From Planctomyces sp. (GTDB lineage Bacteria > Planctomycetota > Planctomycetia > Planctomycetales > Planctomycetaceae): a stretch of DNA of 36,802 nucleotides. The notes below the pieces were generated by a model. That model saw only the letters and a list, made by a program, of their open reading frames with translations, had not been told where the DNA came from and ran no database searches. The translations under genes and the position numbers were made by a program. The stretch is taken from positions 1 through 36,802 of the forward strand of contig SXPC01000203.1 in NCBI GenBank assembly GCA_005778225.1, given 5' to 3'. This document shows positions 1 to 8,471 of this stretch, piece after piece (position 1 is the stretch's first letter; each line of letters begins with the position of its first letter).

Positions 1-879
1 ATCGAGAATGACTTCGATCTTCGCCTGGTGCATCTTCTTGACCATCGTCTTGAATTCATTGACGACGAAAGCCGGGTCATCATCGCGGCTCGAATACGTC
101 GACTCGGGGCTGAAGAAGTTCAGCGTGTTGTAACCCCAGTAGTTAGTCAGGCCCTGGTCCACCAGAAAGCGATCATCGACTTTGTGATGAACAGGCAGAA
201 GTTCGACCGCAGTCACGCCGAGGTTCTTGAGATACGCAATCGATTGCTTGCTGCAAAGCCCCGAGTAGGTACCACGCAACTCTTTAGGAATCTCGTTATT
301 GAGAGCCGTGAACCCTTTGACGTGCATCTCGTAGATGAGTGTCTTATTCCAGGGGGTTCGCAGAGGCTTATCGCTGCCCCAGCGGAAGGAGGTGTCGACG
401 ACTGCACCGAGCGGTGCGTCAGCGGCGTTGTCTCGAGTATCGAAGGAGAGGTCGGCTTTGGGGTCGCCAATGCGATAGCAGTACATCGCATCGTTCCAGC
501 GAACACGACGTCCGATGGCTTTGGCGTACGGGTCGAGAAGAATCTTGTGCGGATTGAAGCGGTGGCCGTGATTCGGGTCGTACGGACCGTAAACACGGTA
601 ACCGTAAAGTTGTCCGGGTTTAATTCCTGGCAGGTAGCAATGCCAGATGAAATTCTCTTTGTGCTCTAGAGGGATGCAGGCTGACTCTCGCTTATCGCGG
701 ACCGAGTCAAACAGGCATAATTCCACGCGCGTTGCGTTTTGAGAGAAGAGGGCGAAATTGACGCCGCTACCGTCCCAGGTCGCACCGAGGGGCGCGTTTT
801 TTCCCGGCCATACCTTGATCATCTCGGGAACTTCCTCGACTGTTGCCGCTTGATCACTGTTGTCGATCGTATCACTCAT
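1..879 (-). CDS. glgX: glycogen debranching enzyme GlgX, N-terminal part (runs off window)
   Basis: This frame is open from the ATG at 879 to the window edge: 293 codons with no stop, so the C-terminal half is missing. GlgX is an isoamylase-type GH13 enzyme that hydrolyses alpha-1,6 branches of glycogen limit dextrins in the cytoplasm. Residues about 22-115 look like a CBM48 domain (WPGKNAPLGATWDGSGVNFA, then YGYRVYGPYDP). The catalytic barrel begins near residue 185 (TLIYEMHVKGFT) and includes GVTAVELLPVH and NYWGYNTLNFF, typical of GlgX. The catalytic Asp and Glu would lie beyond the edge. GGGAG about 7 nt upstream supports the start. The 111 bp separating it from the oxidoreductase gene upstream would allow co-transcription. 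A second glycogen gene, glgB, sits at the other end of the window. Confidence 0.93.
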   Translation of the reverse strand, partial: MSDTIDNSDQAATVEEVPEMIKVWPGKNAPLGATWDGSGVNFALFSQNATRVELCLFDSVRDKRESACIPLEHKENFIWHCYLPGIKPGQLYGYRVYGPYDPNHGHRFNPHKILLDPYAKAIGRRVRWNDAMYCYRIGDPKADLSFDTRDNAADAPLGAVVDTSFRWGSDKPLRTPWNKTLIYEMHVKGFTALNNEIPKELRGTYSGLCSKQSIAYLKNLGVTAVELLPVHHKVDDRFLVDQGLTNYWGYNTLNFFSPESTYSSRDDDPAFVVNEFKTMVKKMHQAKIEVILD

Positions 880-990
880 TCCGACTCCCTGCGGGGATGG
901 TCGCAGACGATCATAGCACATGGTCGAGTCGAGACCACGGCAATCAACCCATTTCCCCTAGACATCCAGACATTCGAGCTGATTGATCGT

Positions 991-2154
991 TTAGACCGTT
1001 TCTGCCCGACCGGATTCGATTGATTTCTGTAGCGCCGCAATGATTTTTGCATCCAGCAACCCCATTTCGCCGGGGGTTTTTGTCTCGCGATTCTGAAGGA
1101 CGCATTGCGAAAAGTCATCCATTTCCGAGGCAAAGTGATCAACCTGCGGCAAGCTGTGTTGAATCAGTTGTTTTTCTGCGTTCTGAGAAAACAGCTTCAA
1201 CCCGCGGTAGCTGAATGAGGGATCCATCTCCACGAATCCTTCCGTCCCCACGACTCGAAAGCGACGACTCTCAGTCGTTGAAAAACTGCACTCGCAGCTG
1301 GCGAGAACATCGCCGGGGTACTTCATTGTGTACGCCACGCTTTGCGGGACTTCGCGAAACCGGACATCGTCGCCGTGGTAAGCGGTCGCGAAGACTTCGG
1401 TTGGCTCTTGACCGATGCAGTAACGGGCGGCATTGATGCTGTAGATGCCGATGTCGCCGAGAGGCCCGCCGTCGAGTTCTTTGCTCAACCGAATGTTCGG
1501 AGCCTTCACGTCCTGACAGTTACTCGAGGAGAAGAGTTTGATATCTCCGAAGGCTTTCTCTTTGCAGAGTTGCATGACTTTCATGTTCATCGGCTCATAA
1601 TGAAGCCGATAGGCGATGCCAAGTTTCTTGCCGGTCTCCTGCGAGGCTTTGATCATCTGCTCGCATTCGTCGACATTGCCAGCCATCGGCTTCTCACAGA
1701 AAACATGCTTACCTGCCTTGAGACCACGGATCGTGAACTCAGCGTGCATGCTGTTGGGAAGAACGATGTAGATGACATCGACGGTTTCGTCGTTGGCGAG
1801 CTTGTCGTAATTGTCATAGTTGTAGATGTGCTCCTGACCGATGCCGTAATAGTCAGCGATCTTGCCAGCTTTGTCAGGATGGCCGCTAACCAGGGCGGTC
1901 GGTTTGCTGTATTTTGATTCTGCGAAGGCGGGCAGGATTTCTTCGATCGCGAGTTTACCGAGGCCAACAATCGCCCAGCCGAGTTTGCGTTTGACGGGTT
2001 CTGGTAAGGTGAGATCAACCGCCTGTTCTTCTGGCGGAGCGAGAATGATTTTTTCCTGAGCAGTCAGGCGCGTGGCGGCTGTTCCGACTCCGACAGCTGC
2101 CATGGTTTGAAGAAAGCTGCGGCGTGAATTGAAGGGGGCGTTGATCGTCGACAT
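991..2154 (-). CDS. Tat-exported Gfo/Idh/MocA-family oxidoreductase
   Basis: The protein has 387 residues. The N-terminus carries a twin-arginine signal (NSRRSFLQTMAAVGVGTAA, residues 8-26), so it probably folds with its NAD(P) cofactor before export. A Rossmann fold follows, with the nucleotide loop AIVGLGKLA (about residue 61) and the family hallmark FCEKP near residue 153, whose Lys is usually catalytic. The C-terminal part has GGPLGDIGIYSINAARY, which resembles the glucose-fructose oxidoreductase branch of the family. The substrate is not readable from sequence; a sugar or sugar derivative is likely from family knowledge. AGGAG 8 nt before the ATG supports the start. Planctomycetes carry many exported paralogues of this family, so the function should stay generic. 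Confidence 0.9.
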   Translation of the reverse strand: MSTINAPFNSRRSFLQTMAAVGVGTAATRLTAQEKIILAPPEEQAVDLTLPEPVKRKLGWAIVGLGKLAIEEILPAFAESKYSKPTALVSGHPDKAGKIADYYGIGQEHIYNYDNYDKLANDETVDVIYIVLPNSMHAEFTIRGLKAGKHVFCEKPMAGNVDECEQMIKASQETGKKLGIAYRLHYEPMNMKVMQLCKEKAFGDIKLFSSSNCQDVKAPNIRLSKELDGGPLGDIGIYSINAARYCIGQEPTEVFATAYHGDDVRFREVPQSVAYTMKYPGDVLASCECSFSTTESRRFRVVGTEGFVEMDPSFSYRGLKLFSQNAEKQLIQHSLPQVDHFASEMDDFSQCVLQNRETKTPGEMGLLDAKIIAALQKSIESGRAETV

Positions 2155-2345
2155 AGAAAAAGCTCCTGAGAAGTAGGGTCGGAGATCGACCTTGGAGCAA
2201 GGAGTATGCCGACTCTGTGAAGAACCGCTCTAATCAAGAATCTCACATCAGCTGACAGGTAACACGTCAAAAATTGACTGAAATCAGCAGGCATCATGCG
2301 CGTCCATACGTCGCCAAGACAGCGCACCACCCACGCCGAACGCCG

Positions 2346-2516
2346 TTATCGCTCGTAAACCTCGGTGTAATACATCGCACTCGGGTCAATGCCTTGCTGC
2401 TGCATCGAATCAATATGTGAGCGCATCGCAGGACGATCAGCCAGCCACGGGAGTGCCCCCAGCCAGATCGCAGCGATGATCGCACAAGCGAGAGTGAATT
2501 TGAGGTAACGGAACAT
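2346..2516 (-). CDS. 56-residue membrane microprotein next to the sulfate exporter
   Basis: This short ORF starts with MFRYLKFTLACAIIAAIWLG, a strongly hydrophobic segment (about residues 7-25) that would form one membrane helix. A short polar tail follows with DSMQQQGIDPSAMYYTEVYE near the end. It begins only 9 nt after the stop of the YeiH-type transporter gene and is on the same strand, so the two are very probably co-transcribed and perhaps translationally coupled. The spacing, the single helix and the lack of an overlapping gene support a real gene. I do not recognise the family. A small accessory subunit of the transporter is an inference from position only. Confidence 0.6.
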   Translation of the reverse strand: MFRYLKFTLACAIIAAIWLGALPWLADRPAMRSHIDSMQQQGIDPSAMYYTEVYER

Positions 2517-2525
2517 GAGAGGACT

Positions 2526-3959
2526 CTAAGTCATCGGGTACAACCCAAACGCAATATAGGCCAGCGTAAACGAAACCAGCAGGTTGAACGCTTGGCCAAC
2601 GACGTACAGCGTCACCGTTTTCCAGTTGGCAAAGTAGGGTGCCAGCTCAAAAAAGTTTGTCTCTAAACCGATGCTGACGAACGCCAGGCAGAACAGCCAG
2701 CCACGCAGGTCTTTCGTGATGTCCTTGATCATCGAACCGACCAACGCGGCGTGAAAGTCATCAAACGAAGCCACGATGGAAAACAGAAGCGAAGCCGCCG
2801 CGAAGCCCAGGATGAACCGAGGAAAGCGTCTCCAGATTTCTCCGACGCCGACAGCCGGAGCGCCTGGGGCACGGTCGACGTAAGAGACCCAGTAAATCGC
2901 GACTGCCAGTGAGACGACGCCGATGAGAATGTTCTGGATCATCTTGATGGTGACAGCGATCTTCTCTGCCTCGTCTCCCAGGAGCGATCCTGCTGCGACG
3001 ACGGCGCCGGTTGAGTCGATCGTCCCGCCAATCCACGCCGCGCCGACGTTCTCATTCATGCCGCTCCACTTAATAAACTGTGGCTGCAGGATCATCATGA
3101 CGACCGTGAAGGCCAGTGACAGGCTGATCGCGGTGGTCAGTTCTTCCTTCTTCGCGCGACACGCAGCCCCGGTGGCGATCGCAGCCGAGACGCCGCAGAC
3201 CGACATGTCCGCCGAGATGACCATGTTCAGCGACGGAGACTTCATGCGCAAAATACGCTGACCGAAGATGAACGTTGTGATGAGGACAATTGGGGTCGCA
3301 ACCCACGAGACCAGAATACCACGAGGTCCCAGTTTGATCAGCTCACCAAACAGCACCTCAGCACCGAGCAGTACCAGCCCGGTCTTGATATAAAACTCGC
3401 CATTGGCTGCGGGCTTAATCCATGCGGGCGTGCCGATCGTATTACTGATAATCAGACCGACGAGCAGCGCCCACAGGACGTACTCGAGGTTGTAATACTT
3501 GATGACTTCCTGTCCGGAAAGGAGATACGCCAGGAGCGCCAATAACAGCATGGCCACGAAGCCTGGCACAAATTTCGACAGTGGCTGCCCTCGAACGATG
3601 GCTGCCAGCGTGAAAATCACAAAGAGAAAAGCACAGCTGCCAAGGACTCCCGGAGCCAGCGACGTGACCTTCTGCGTCTTCTTGTCGGTTTTGGAAAACC
3701 CATCGACCGGATTCGACTTCCAGTCGCCGGTCTTGCCGACGTAACTCTTCAATCCATTGGAGACGACAATCGGCGTTTTGCCATCCTTGTCGGGCTCACC
3801 CTTTTTGAAGGTCGAGAATTTGAACGATCCAAAGAACGCCAGGACCAGAATCAATCCGCCCAGCCAGACGGCCATCCAGTCGTCATTGAACCAGTTTTCG
3901 CCCTTGGGGGCAGGAGTCGGAGCAGGGGAGGGTGTGGTCGCAGCGTCTTGGGTGCTCAT
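2526..3959 (-). CDS. YeiH-family putative sulfate exporter (integral membrane)
   Basis: The protein has 477 residues and about eleven hydrophobic segments, matching the UPF0324/YeiH family (Pfam Cons_hypoth698), often labelled putative sulfate exporter. Family-type signatures include FYIKTGLVLLGAEVLFGELI, MSVCGVSAAIATG and VSIGLETNFFEL. The N-terminus is an Ala/Pro/Thr-rich cytoplasmic leader, and an extra soluble stretch (about residues 50-105, KKGEPDKDGKTP onward) lies between the first and second helices. That makes it longer than the roughly 350-residue E. coli YeiH. The transport substrate of the family is not firmly established. A 56-residue membrane microprotein follows 9 nt downstream. 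Confidence 0.85.
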   Translation of the reverse strand: MSTQDAATTPSPAPTPAPKGENWFNDDWMAVWLGGLILVLAFFGSFKFSTFKKGEPDKDGKTPIVVSNGLKSYVGKTGDWKSNPVDGFSKTDKKTQKVTSLAPGVLGSCAFLFVIFTLAAIVRGQPLSKFVPGFVAMLLLALLAYLLSGQEVIKYYNLEYVLWALLVGLIISNTIGTPAWIKPAANGEFYIKTGLVLLGAEVLFGELIKLGPRGILVSWVATPIVLITTFIFGQRILRMKSPSLNMVISADMSVCGVSAAIATGAACRAKKEELTTAISLSLAFTVVMMILQPQFIKWSGMNENVGAAWIGGTIDSTGAVVAAGSLLGDEAEKIAVTIKMIQNILIGVVSLAVAIYWVSYVDRAPGAPAVGVGEIWRRFPRFILGFAAASLLFSIVASFDDFHAALVGSMIKDITKDLRGWLFCLAFVSIGLETNFFELAPYFANWKTVTLYVVGQAFNLLVSFTLAYIAFGLYPMT

Positions 3960-4166
3960 TCATTCAACCTTCGAAGAGCTTGAAGCCGGATCGATCTCCA
4001 GACTTCAATTCACGGGCGTGATAGCAGGCAGACCAGCCAGAATACTCTTTCCATCACCAGGTGTCGATGTAAACGAGTGTGATCATTGGATTAGGACTTC
4101 AGAGTTGTCCCAGCACGATAAGTAATATGAAACGACCGCCACACCGAGCGCGCACGTCAGCGGCAC

Positions 4167-4778
4167 TTACGAGCGATAAGCGGCTCGCAGCTCCGAAATG
4201 ATCTCCTGCTCCAGCAGAAGATCGCGACCCTTGGGAATCCAGCCCGACGGGCGAGTCTGGCCGACGACGTAATTTAGGTCGCGCTGCAGAGGCTGGTTTT
4301 CAGAAAACGTCGCTGCGCCTGTGGAGTTGGCAGCGAGTCCTCCTTTGAGGTCTTCCAGTTGTTTGACGGCTTCGACAGTGACGAAGTAACCCGTTCCATT
4401 TTCTGCCGGGGTTACATAGACAAAAACTTTGCGACGGATCGACTGTAGCGAGCTTTCCATGCGGTTCGCCAGTCCGACCGATTCGTGATGCCACGGTTCC
4501 AGAATGCCAGAGCCGACTTTGAACTGTGTTTCAATCACACGACCGAAGCGATCTTCGCGTTCGATTTCAAACAGATAGGTGTGGAGCACGTCGATTGTTC
4601 GTTCCCACAGCATCTCCTCATTATTCGTTTGCACGAACAGCGGATTGGTGGCAGGAGGGGCAGACGCGCTGCGCATGGTCGCGCAGCCAGACGGCAGATT
4701 GCCAATCAGACATAAGAGGATCAGGAAATAGCGGAACGCTCGTGACAAGCCGTCTTCTCTTCCTTGAGGAGATTGCAT
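4167..4778 (-). CDS. predicted lipoprotein, unknown function
   Basis: The protein has 203 residues. A hydrophobic segment (FRYFLILLCLIGNLPSGC) ends in a lipobox with Cys32 as the predicted lipidated residue. The remainder is a mixed alpha/beta soluble domain with LWERTIDVLHTYLFEIERED and a beta-rich middle (RRKVFVYVTPAENGTGYFVT), and it ends in LLLEQEIISELRAAYRS. The n-region before the hydrophobic core is long for a lipoprotein, so an internal start, for example a TTG at Leu11, is possible. The gene is divergent from the BON-domain gene. I do not recognise a named family; it looks like a planctomycete envelope lipoprotein. Confidence 0.7.
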   Translation of the reverse strand: MQSPQGREDGLSRAFRYFLILLCLIGNLPSGCATMRSASAPPATNPLFVQTNNEEMLWERTIDVLHTYLFEIEREDRFGRVIETQFKVGSGILEPWHHESVGLANRMESSLQSIRRKVFVYVTPAENGTGYFVTVEAVKQLEDLKGGLAANSTGAATFSENQPLQRDLNYVVGQTRPSGWIPKGRDLLLEQEIISELRAAYRS

Positions 4779-5187
4779 TCCTGTGAATGGGTCGGGATCG
4801 TCGCAGATCGGGCCAAACGCATCAAGAGGAATGACGAGAGCCCGATTTTCCTTACAAAGTCCTATGTTCTCCAGCTTGCCAGCTCGTTGTTTTCTGCCTG
4901 CTTCTTGACCAGAACCATCGGAACAACCGGCAGAAACTTTCCAGCTTTCCAGTCACTACAGGCAAAATCTTTGGAATAACCGTTACAGACTGACCGATAG
5001 AACTGAGTAGGGACTATGTCTGATCCCTGGTTCGAGAACTTGCCAGTGATGGCAAGGCCGACCAAATAAGCCGAATCAGGGTCCCCTTTTTCCGCATCAT
5101 TCGCAAATCTCTACCCGGATCCGGGGCCACCCGATGACGGGGCACGCTAATTCAAGTCGTGCAAGTCAACTTGGAGGAGTACCAGTC
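4779..5187. other. divergent intergenic region, no gene seen
   Basis: These 409 bp separate the divergent lipoprotein gene and BON-domain gene, so promoters for both should lie here. I could not pick out a convincing -35/-10 pair. Short ORFs are present on both strands but have no recognisable protein character. The only clear element is the ribosome binding site GGAGGAG at 5173-5179, which fixes the start of the BON gene. Confidence 0.4.
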
Positions 5188-6291
5188 ATGTTGTTGAAGC
5201 GACAGTGGATTCTCACCGTCGGGGTCCTGGCCGTTGCCCCGACCGTTACCATGGCAGCGCCATGGGGCAAAGACAAAGCAGACGCAGCCGCTCAGACGGC
5301 TGGTGTCGACAATCAGCAAGTCGCCAATTCACTGGCTGCTGAGCTGAAGAAGGCGAAACAAGCCGGCGTCCCGATCGAAGGTCAGGATGTCAAAATCGTC
5401 TATCAGAATGGTGTTGCTACCATTCAAGGTAAGATCAAAGACGCCAATCAGAAGACTGTCGTGACGCAGATTCTGAAGAACTATCCTGGCGTCACTCAGG
5501 TCAACAATGAAATGACCTTGATGAGCCCACAGGTCCGGACAGCAATGGCTCCCACGCCAGCTGCTCCTCCTCGCGGGATGATCACCCAGGCGAGCTATGA
5601 CGACACCCCGCTGACTGCTCCAGCTCCACCAGCTGGCGTCAGCAATCAGGCGATGGCTCAACAGATTGCCCAGGCCATGGAAATGGCTGGCATTCAAGGC
5701 CAGGACATGGAAATCCGCTTCAAGAGCGGCACGGCGACGATCATCGGAGCTGTCTTCTCTCCAGAGCAACGCATGATGGCTGAACAAGTCGTCGGCCAAG
5801 TTCCTGGCGTCGGTGCTGTTGACAACCAACTGCAAGTCGCTGGCGGTGCCGGTCCTTACGGCGGTTCACCAATGCAAGCCGCTTATCCTCAGCCTGGTAT
5901 GCCACAGATGCAGGGTATGCCGCCAATGCAAGGGATGCAGGGCATGCCAGCGATGCCAGCCAGTTATCAGCAAGGCATGGCTCCTCCAGCCGGTATGATG
6001 CCACCAGCCCCAGGCTATTCGGCATCATCCAGCAACATGGTCTACAACCAGCCAAACATGCCTCAGCACTCTTGGCCGACCTACGCGGCTTACCCGAACT
6101 CAGCTGCGGTGTCTTATCCGAAGCAATACTCGGCTTCAGCCTTCCCTTACATCGGCCCATTCTACCCATATCCTCAGGTTCCACTGGGATGGCGTAAATC
6201 AAGCCTCGTCTGGGAAGACGGCAGCTGGCAGCTCGAATTCGACTCAAAGACCGATCGCTGGTGGTGGTTCGTCCATCCAAAGAACTGGTAA
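5188..6291 (+). CDS. secreted protein with two BON domains and a Met/Pro-rich linker
   Basis: The protein has 367 residues from the ATG at 5188, chosen because GGAGGAG lies 8 nt before it; an in-frame ATG at 5134 lacks this. Residues 1-23 form a signal peptide ending TMAA. Two BON domains follow at about 41-112 (VKIVYQNGVATIQGKIKD, then YPGVTQVNNEM) and 151-217 (MEIRFKSGTATIIGAV, then VPGVGAVDNQL). Residues about 223-300 are low complexity, rich in Met, Pro, Gln and Gly (repeats of MQGMP). The C-terminus is aromatic (LGWRKSSLVWEDGSW, DRWWWFVHP). BON domains are thought to bind phospholipid or peptidoglycan in the periplasm and outer membrane. The rest of the architecture is unfamiliar to me. 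A strong terminator follows. Confidence 0.85.
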   Translation: MLLKRQWILTVGVLAVAPTVTMAAPWGKDKADAAAQTAGVDNQQVANSLAAELKKAKQAGVPIEGQDVKIVYQNGVATIQGKIKDANQKTVVTQILKNYPGVTQVNNEMTLMSPQVRTAMAPTPAAPPRGMITQASYDDTPLTAPAPPAGVSNQAMAQQIAQAMEMAGIQGQDMEIRFKSGTATIIGAVFSPEQRMMAEQVVGQVPGVGAVDNQLQVAGGAGPYGGSPMQAAYPQPGMPQMQGMPPMQGMQGMPAMPASYQQGMAPPAGMMPPAPGYSASSSNMVYNQPNMPQHSWPTYAAYPNSAAVSYPKQYSASAFPYIGPFYPYPQVPLGWRKSSLVWEDGSWQLEFDSKTDRWWWFVHPKNW

Positions 6292-6746
6292 TGACAACTC
6301 AAAAGCGAGCAGGGAGCAACAAACTCCCTGCTAAGCTGGAAACGTAAGTCTCGATCGCTCCAAACTTCTCTCCAGCATGCATTTGTGGGCATGCGAGTGA
6401 TGCCGAAAGACGTTCTCCTGGTCAGAGAACGTCTTTTTTTATGCGCGACACAACCGTGCTGATCGCTACGACGATCGTTCTCGGAAAAATCCTCAAATCC
6501 GCACCATTTTGACAAAGTCAGGCCCTCAGGCTCGACGATAACACAGATGAGCCCCCGGATATTTTTTGTGACGTCAAGCACGACGACCACAGCACAGCCG
6601 GGGTACTCAATAAGTCACTTAACAGCCCGGTTTCACTCGCAAGAGAAAATCGGGATCACGTCCAAAGACGGATGATCGTCAGCCAAGTTCGTGCAGTCTG
6701 CTTGAGGAACAACAGCCTGCATCACAACGATCCGGAGGAGACCTCG
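6292..6746. other. intergenic region between BON gene and lipoprotein gene
   Basis: These 455 bp hold the terminator at 6406-6440. The remaining 300 bp should contain the promoter of the next lipoprotein gene. There is a TTGACA at about 6511, but I see no good -10 box at the right distance. No gene-like ORF was seen. Confidence 0.4.
6406..6440 (+). terminator. intrinsic terminator after the BON-domain gene
   Basis: AAAGACGTTCTC (6406-6417) pairs perfectly with GAGAACGTCTTT (6425-6436) around a 7-nt loop, and a T run continues to 6440. It lies about 115 nt after the stop codon. Confidence 0.9.
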
Positions 6747-7331
6747 ATGTTCCCAACTCAACGCTTCGTTCGTCAACTCATGCTCGTCGCGGTGATTGCC
6801 ACCACGACCACGCTGTCCAGCGGCTGCGAGCTGTTTGGAGGTTTCACCGTCGTTGCCTTCAATCTGGCAAGATTCTGGGGAACGACCCCCTTGATTCCGG
6901 TTCCGTCTTATTGGAGCCAGAAGATTGAAGACCGTTACCACATGGAAGAGTACTACCTGAAAGTGCCGATTCTCGACCCAGTCGAAGGGGAGAATGCTCC
7001 GATCTTCTGCATGGACCCACCATCTCCAGACGAAGTCGTCCGCTCACTGCCAGACGACACATCAGGCGGAGTGGCCTTCCTGTCAGAGACCTCGCGAAAC
7101 AATGTTCGCATCGTGGTCGAACCAATTGTCGACCGCCTGGGCGAATGCCGCTTCTACCCGATGGTCGGTCCAGCTAAGCTCCACAGCTGTCACTATAAGT
7201 GTACCGTCTACTTCGAGAAGACGATCCGCAGTAGCTGGCCGGTTCCGTTCAGCCACACTGATCAGGTCGAAGACGTCGTCTACATCGACCACGATCACCT
7301 GATCCGCTGTGCTGGCCCAGCCGCTCCGTAA
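6747..7331 (+). CDS. predicted lipoprotein, unknown function
   Basis: The protein has 194 residues from the ATG at 6747, which is preceded by CGGAGGAG 6 nt upstream. A longer in-frame start at 6672 has no such site and would bury the signal. A signal segment (LMLVAVIATTTTLSSGC) ends in a lipobox with Cys27 as the lipid attachment site. The mature part has no family I recognise; it contains YWSQKIEDRYHMEEYYLKVP, FCMDPPSPDEV and a Cys/His patch (KLHSCHYKCTVYFE). It stands alone between two terminators, so it is likely transcribed singly. The Cys residues could form disulfides outside the cytoplasm. Confidence 0.78.
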   Translation: MFPTQRFVRQLMLVAVIATTTTLSSGCELFGGFTVVAFNLARFWGTTPLIPVPSYWSQKIEDRYHMEEYYLKVPILDPVEGENAPIFCMDPPSPDEVVRSLPDDTSGGVAFLSETSRNNVRIVVEPIVDRLGECRFYPMVGPAKLHSCHYKCTVYFEKTIRSSWPVPFSHTDQVEDVVYIDHDHLIRCAGPAAP

Positions 7332-7406
7332 TCCCAATTCCGCTCCTCCGCCTTGCGTCTGAAGTTCCTCATCTGATCGGACGCGACGGATGAACCCGGC
7401 TGACAC

Positions 7407-7441
7407 AAGCCGACGCTGCCCCTTGGCACGTCGGCTTTTTT
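7407..7441 (+). terminator. intrinsic terminator after the lipoprotein gene
   Basis: AAGCCGACG (7407-7415) pairs with CGTCGGCTT (7429-7437), with an inner TGCC/GGCA pairing, and a T run follows to 7441. It lies about 75 nt after the stop codon. Confidence 0.85.
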
Positions 7442-7483
7442 CGTTTTGATGATCCCGTCTTACGTGCCACGCATTCATCGAAA

Positions 7484-7560
7484 GTGTGCCACGGCCGTGT
7501 CGGCCGTGCAGCTGCGCATCAAACATTACCAATCACACGGCTGACACAGCCGTGGCACAC
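7484..7560. repeat. dispersed inverted repeat, class A copy 1
   Basis: The left arm (7484-7508) starts GTGTGCCACGGCCGTG, and the right arm (7534-7560) is its near-exact inverse ending CAGCCGTGGCACAC. The arms are separated by about 25 bp, and each arm is itself partly palindromic. The same arms recur at 21855-21933. The copy lies between the convergent lipoprotein gene and scpB, 24 bp from the scpB stop. I associate this motif with planctomycete genomes; it may act like a REP element or a bidirectional terminator. Confidence 0.85.
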
Positions 7561-7583
7561 GGTCATTCCACTTCACCTGTCGC

Positions 7584-8372
7584 TTATTTGTAATCCAGGT
7601 GATCCGGTCGGGGCAGGTCTTTGATATTCGTAAGCCCAAACACTTGCAGGAAGCGGGCCGTGGTGACGTAGCGATGCCCCCCCTCGGTGCCTTCGGTCGT
7701 CGTCACCAGATCACGGGCGGCGAGTTGTTTGACGCAGCTCATGACGTTCTCGTGTTCGAGCGCCTTCAGCTGCTCGATGGTGACAGGCTGCTTGTAAGCA
7801 ATGAACGACAGGACTTCGACGACTTCCTGGGAGAGTCGCACTTCCTTGGGAGCCAGTCCGAAAACTCGATTGCGAATTGGCTCGAATTCATACAGCAGCT
7901 TCAGGTGATAGCCACCTTCCTGAAGATCAATCCGGTAAGGCCGCAGCTGCTGCTCGTACTTCTCATTGAGTTTGGAAATTGCCTGCTCAATAACCTCCGG
8001 CTTGCCGTCCTGATTGAGATACCCCGACATCCGTTTGAGGGTCAGACCTTCTCCGCCGACAAAGAGAAACGCTTCAACAATCTGCTCCAGGGAAAGCTTC
8101 GGCAGCTCTGTCTCATCGTCGACGTTGCGGTCTCGAATGAGGCGTCCATCGTCGCGACGCTTCGCTTTCGTCTCAGCAACGGGGGAATCATCAATGACAG
8201 CATCTTCACTTGCAGGCATTTCGAGCCTCGCAAGTTCGGGGAAATCCATTTCCGACTGCTCGGTGATTTCGAGCGCGCGTTGATAAGCCGCCTCGATCTC
8301 ATCCATCGAAAATTCATCGCTCGCAACTTCTTCTTCGAGAAGTTCCTGCTCGTCGTCGGCGCCGGAAGTCAT
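7584..8372 (-). CDS. scpB: segregation and condensation protein ScpB
   Basis: The protein has 262 residues. ScpB is the winged-helix partner that dimerises and binds ScpA on the SMC condensin. The conserved part starts near residue 93 (LSLEQIVEAFLFVGGEGLT). It continues through LQEGGYHLKLLYEF and the hallmark RLSQEVVEVLSFIAYKQPVT, then RDLVTTTEGTEGGHRYVTT and FLQVFGLTNIKDLP. The first 90 residues are an acidic extension not present in most ScpB proteins. The partner smc is in this window at 21946-25650, but no scpA gene was found. Upstream on the same strand are nnrE, nfo and a HEAT-repeat gene. Confidence 0.95.
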   Translation of the reverse strand: MTSGADDEQELLEEEVASDEFSMDEIEAAYQRALEITEQSEMDFPELARLEMPASEDAVIDDSPVAETKAKRRDDGRLIRDRNVDDETELPKLSLEQIVEAFLFVGGEGLTLKRMSGYLNQDGKPEVIEQAISKLNEKYEQQLRPYRIDLQEGGYHLKLLYEFEPIRNRVFGLAPKEVRLSQEVVEVLSFIAYKQPVTIEQLKALEHENVMSCVKQLAARDLVTTTEGTEGGHRYVTTARFLQVFGLTNIKDLPRPDHLDYK

Positions 8373-8471
8373 GTTCGTACCCGCAAACCTAAGAAAAAAG
8401 GGGTTGCGTAGTATAGGTCAGAATGATGTTTTCAGGCCAGACGAGTTCATCAGTACGTGTGGAGTAAAGGC

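Noticed and set aside
4862..5065. 67-codon minus-strand ORF upstream of the lipoprotein gene
   Set aside because: It has no ribosome binding site, no recognisable motif and lies in a divergent promoter region.
7599..8411. A 270-codon plus-strand ORF opposite scpB
   Set aside because: It is antisense to a clear ScpB protein and has no recognisable domain; it is a by-product of codon bias.
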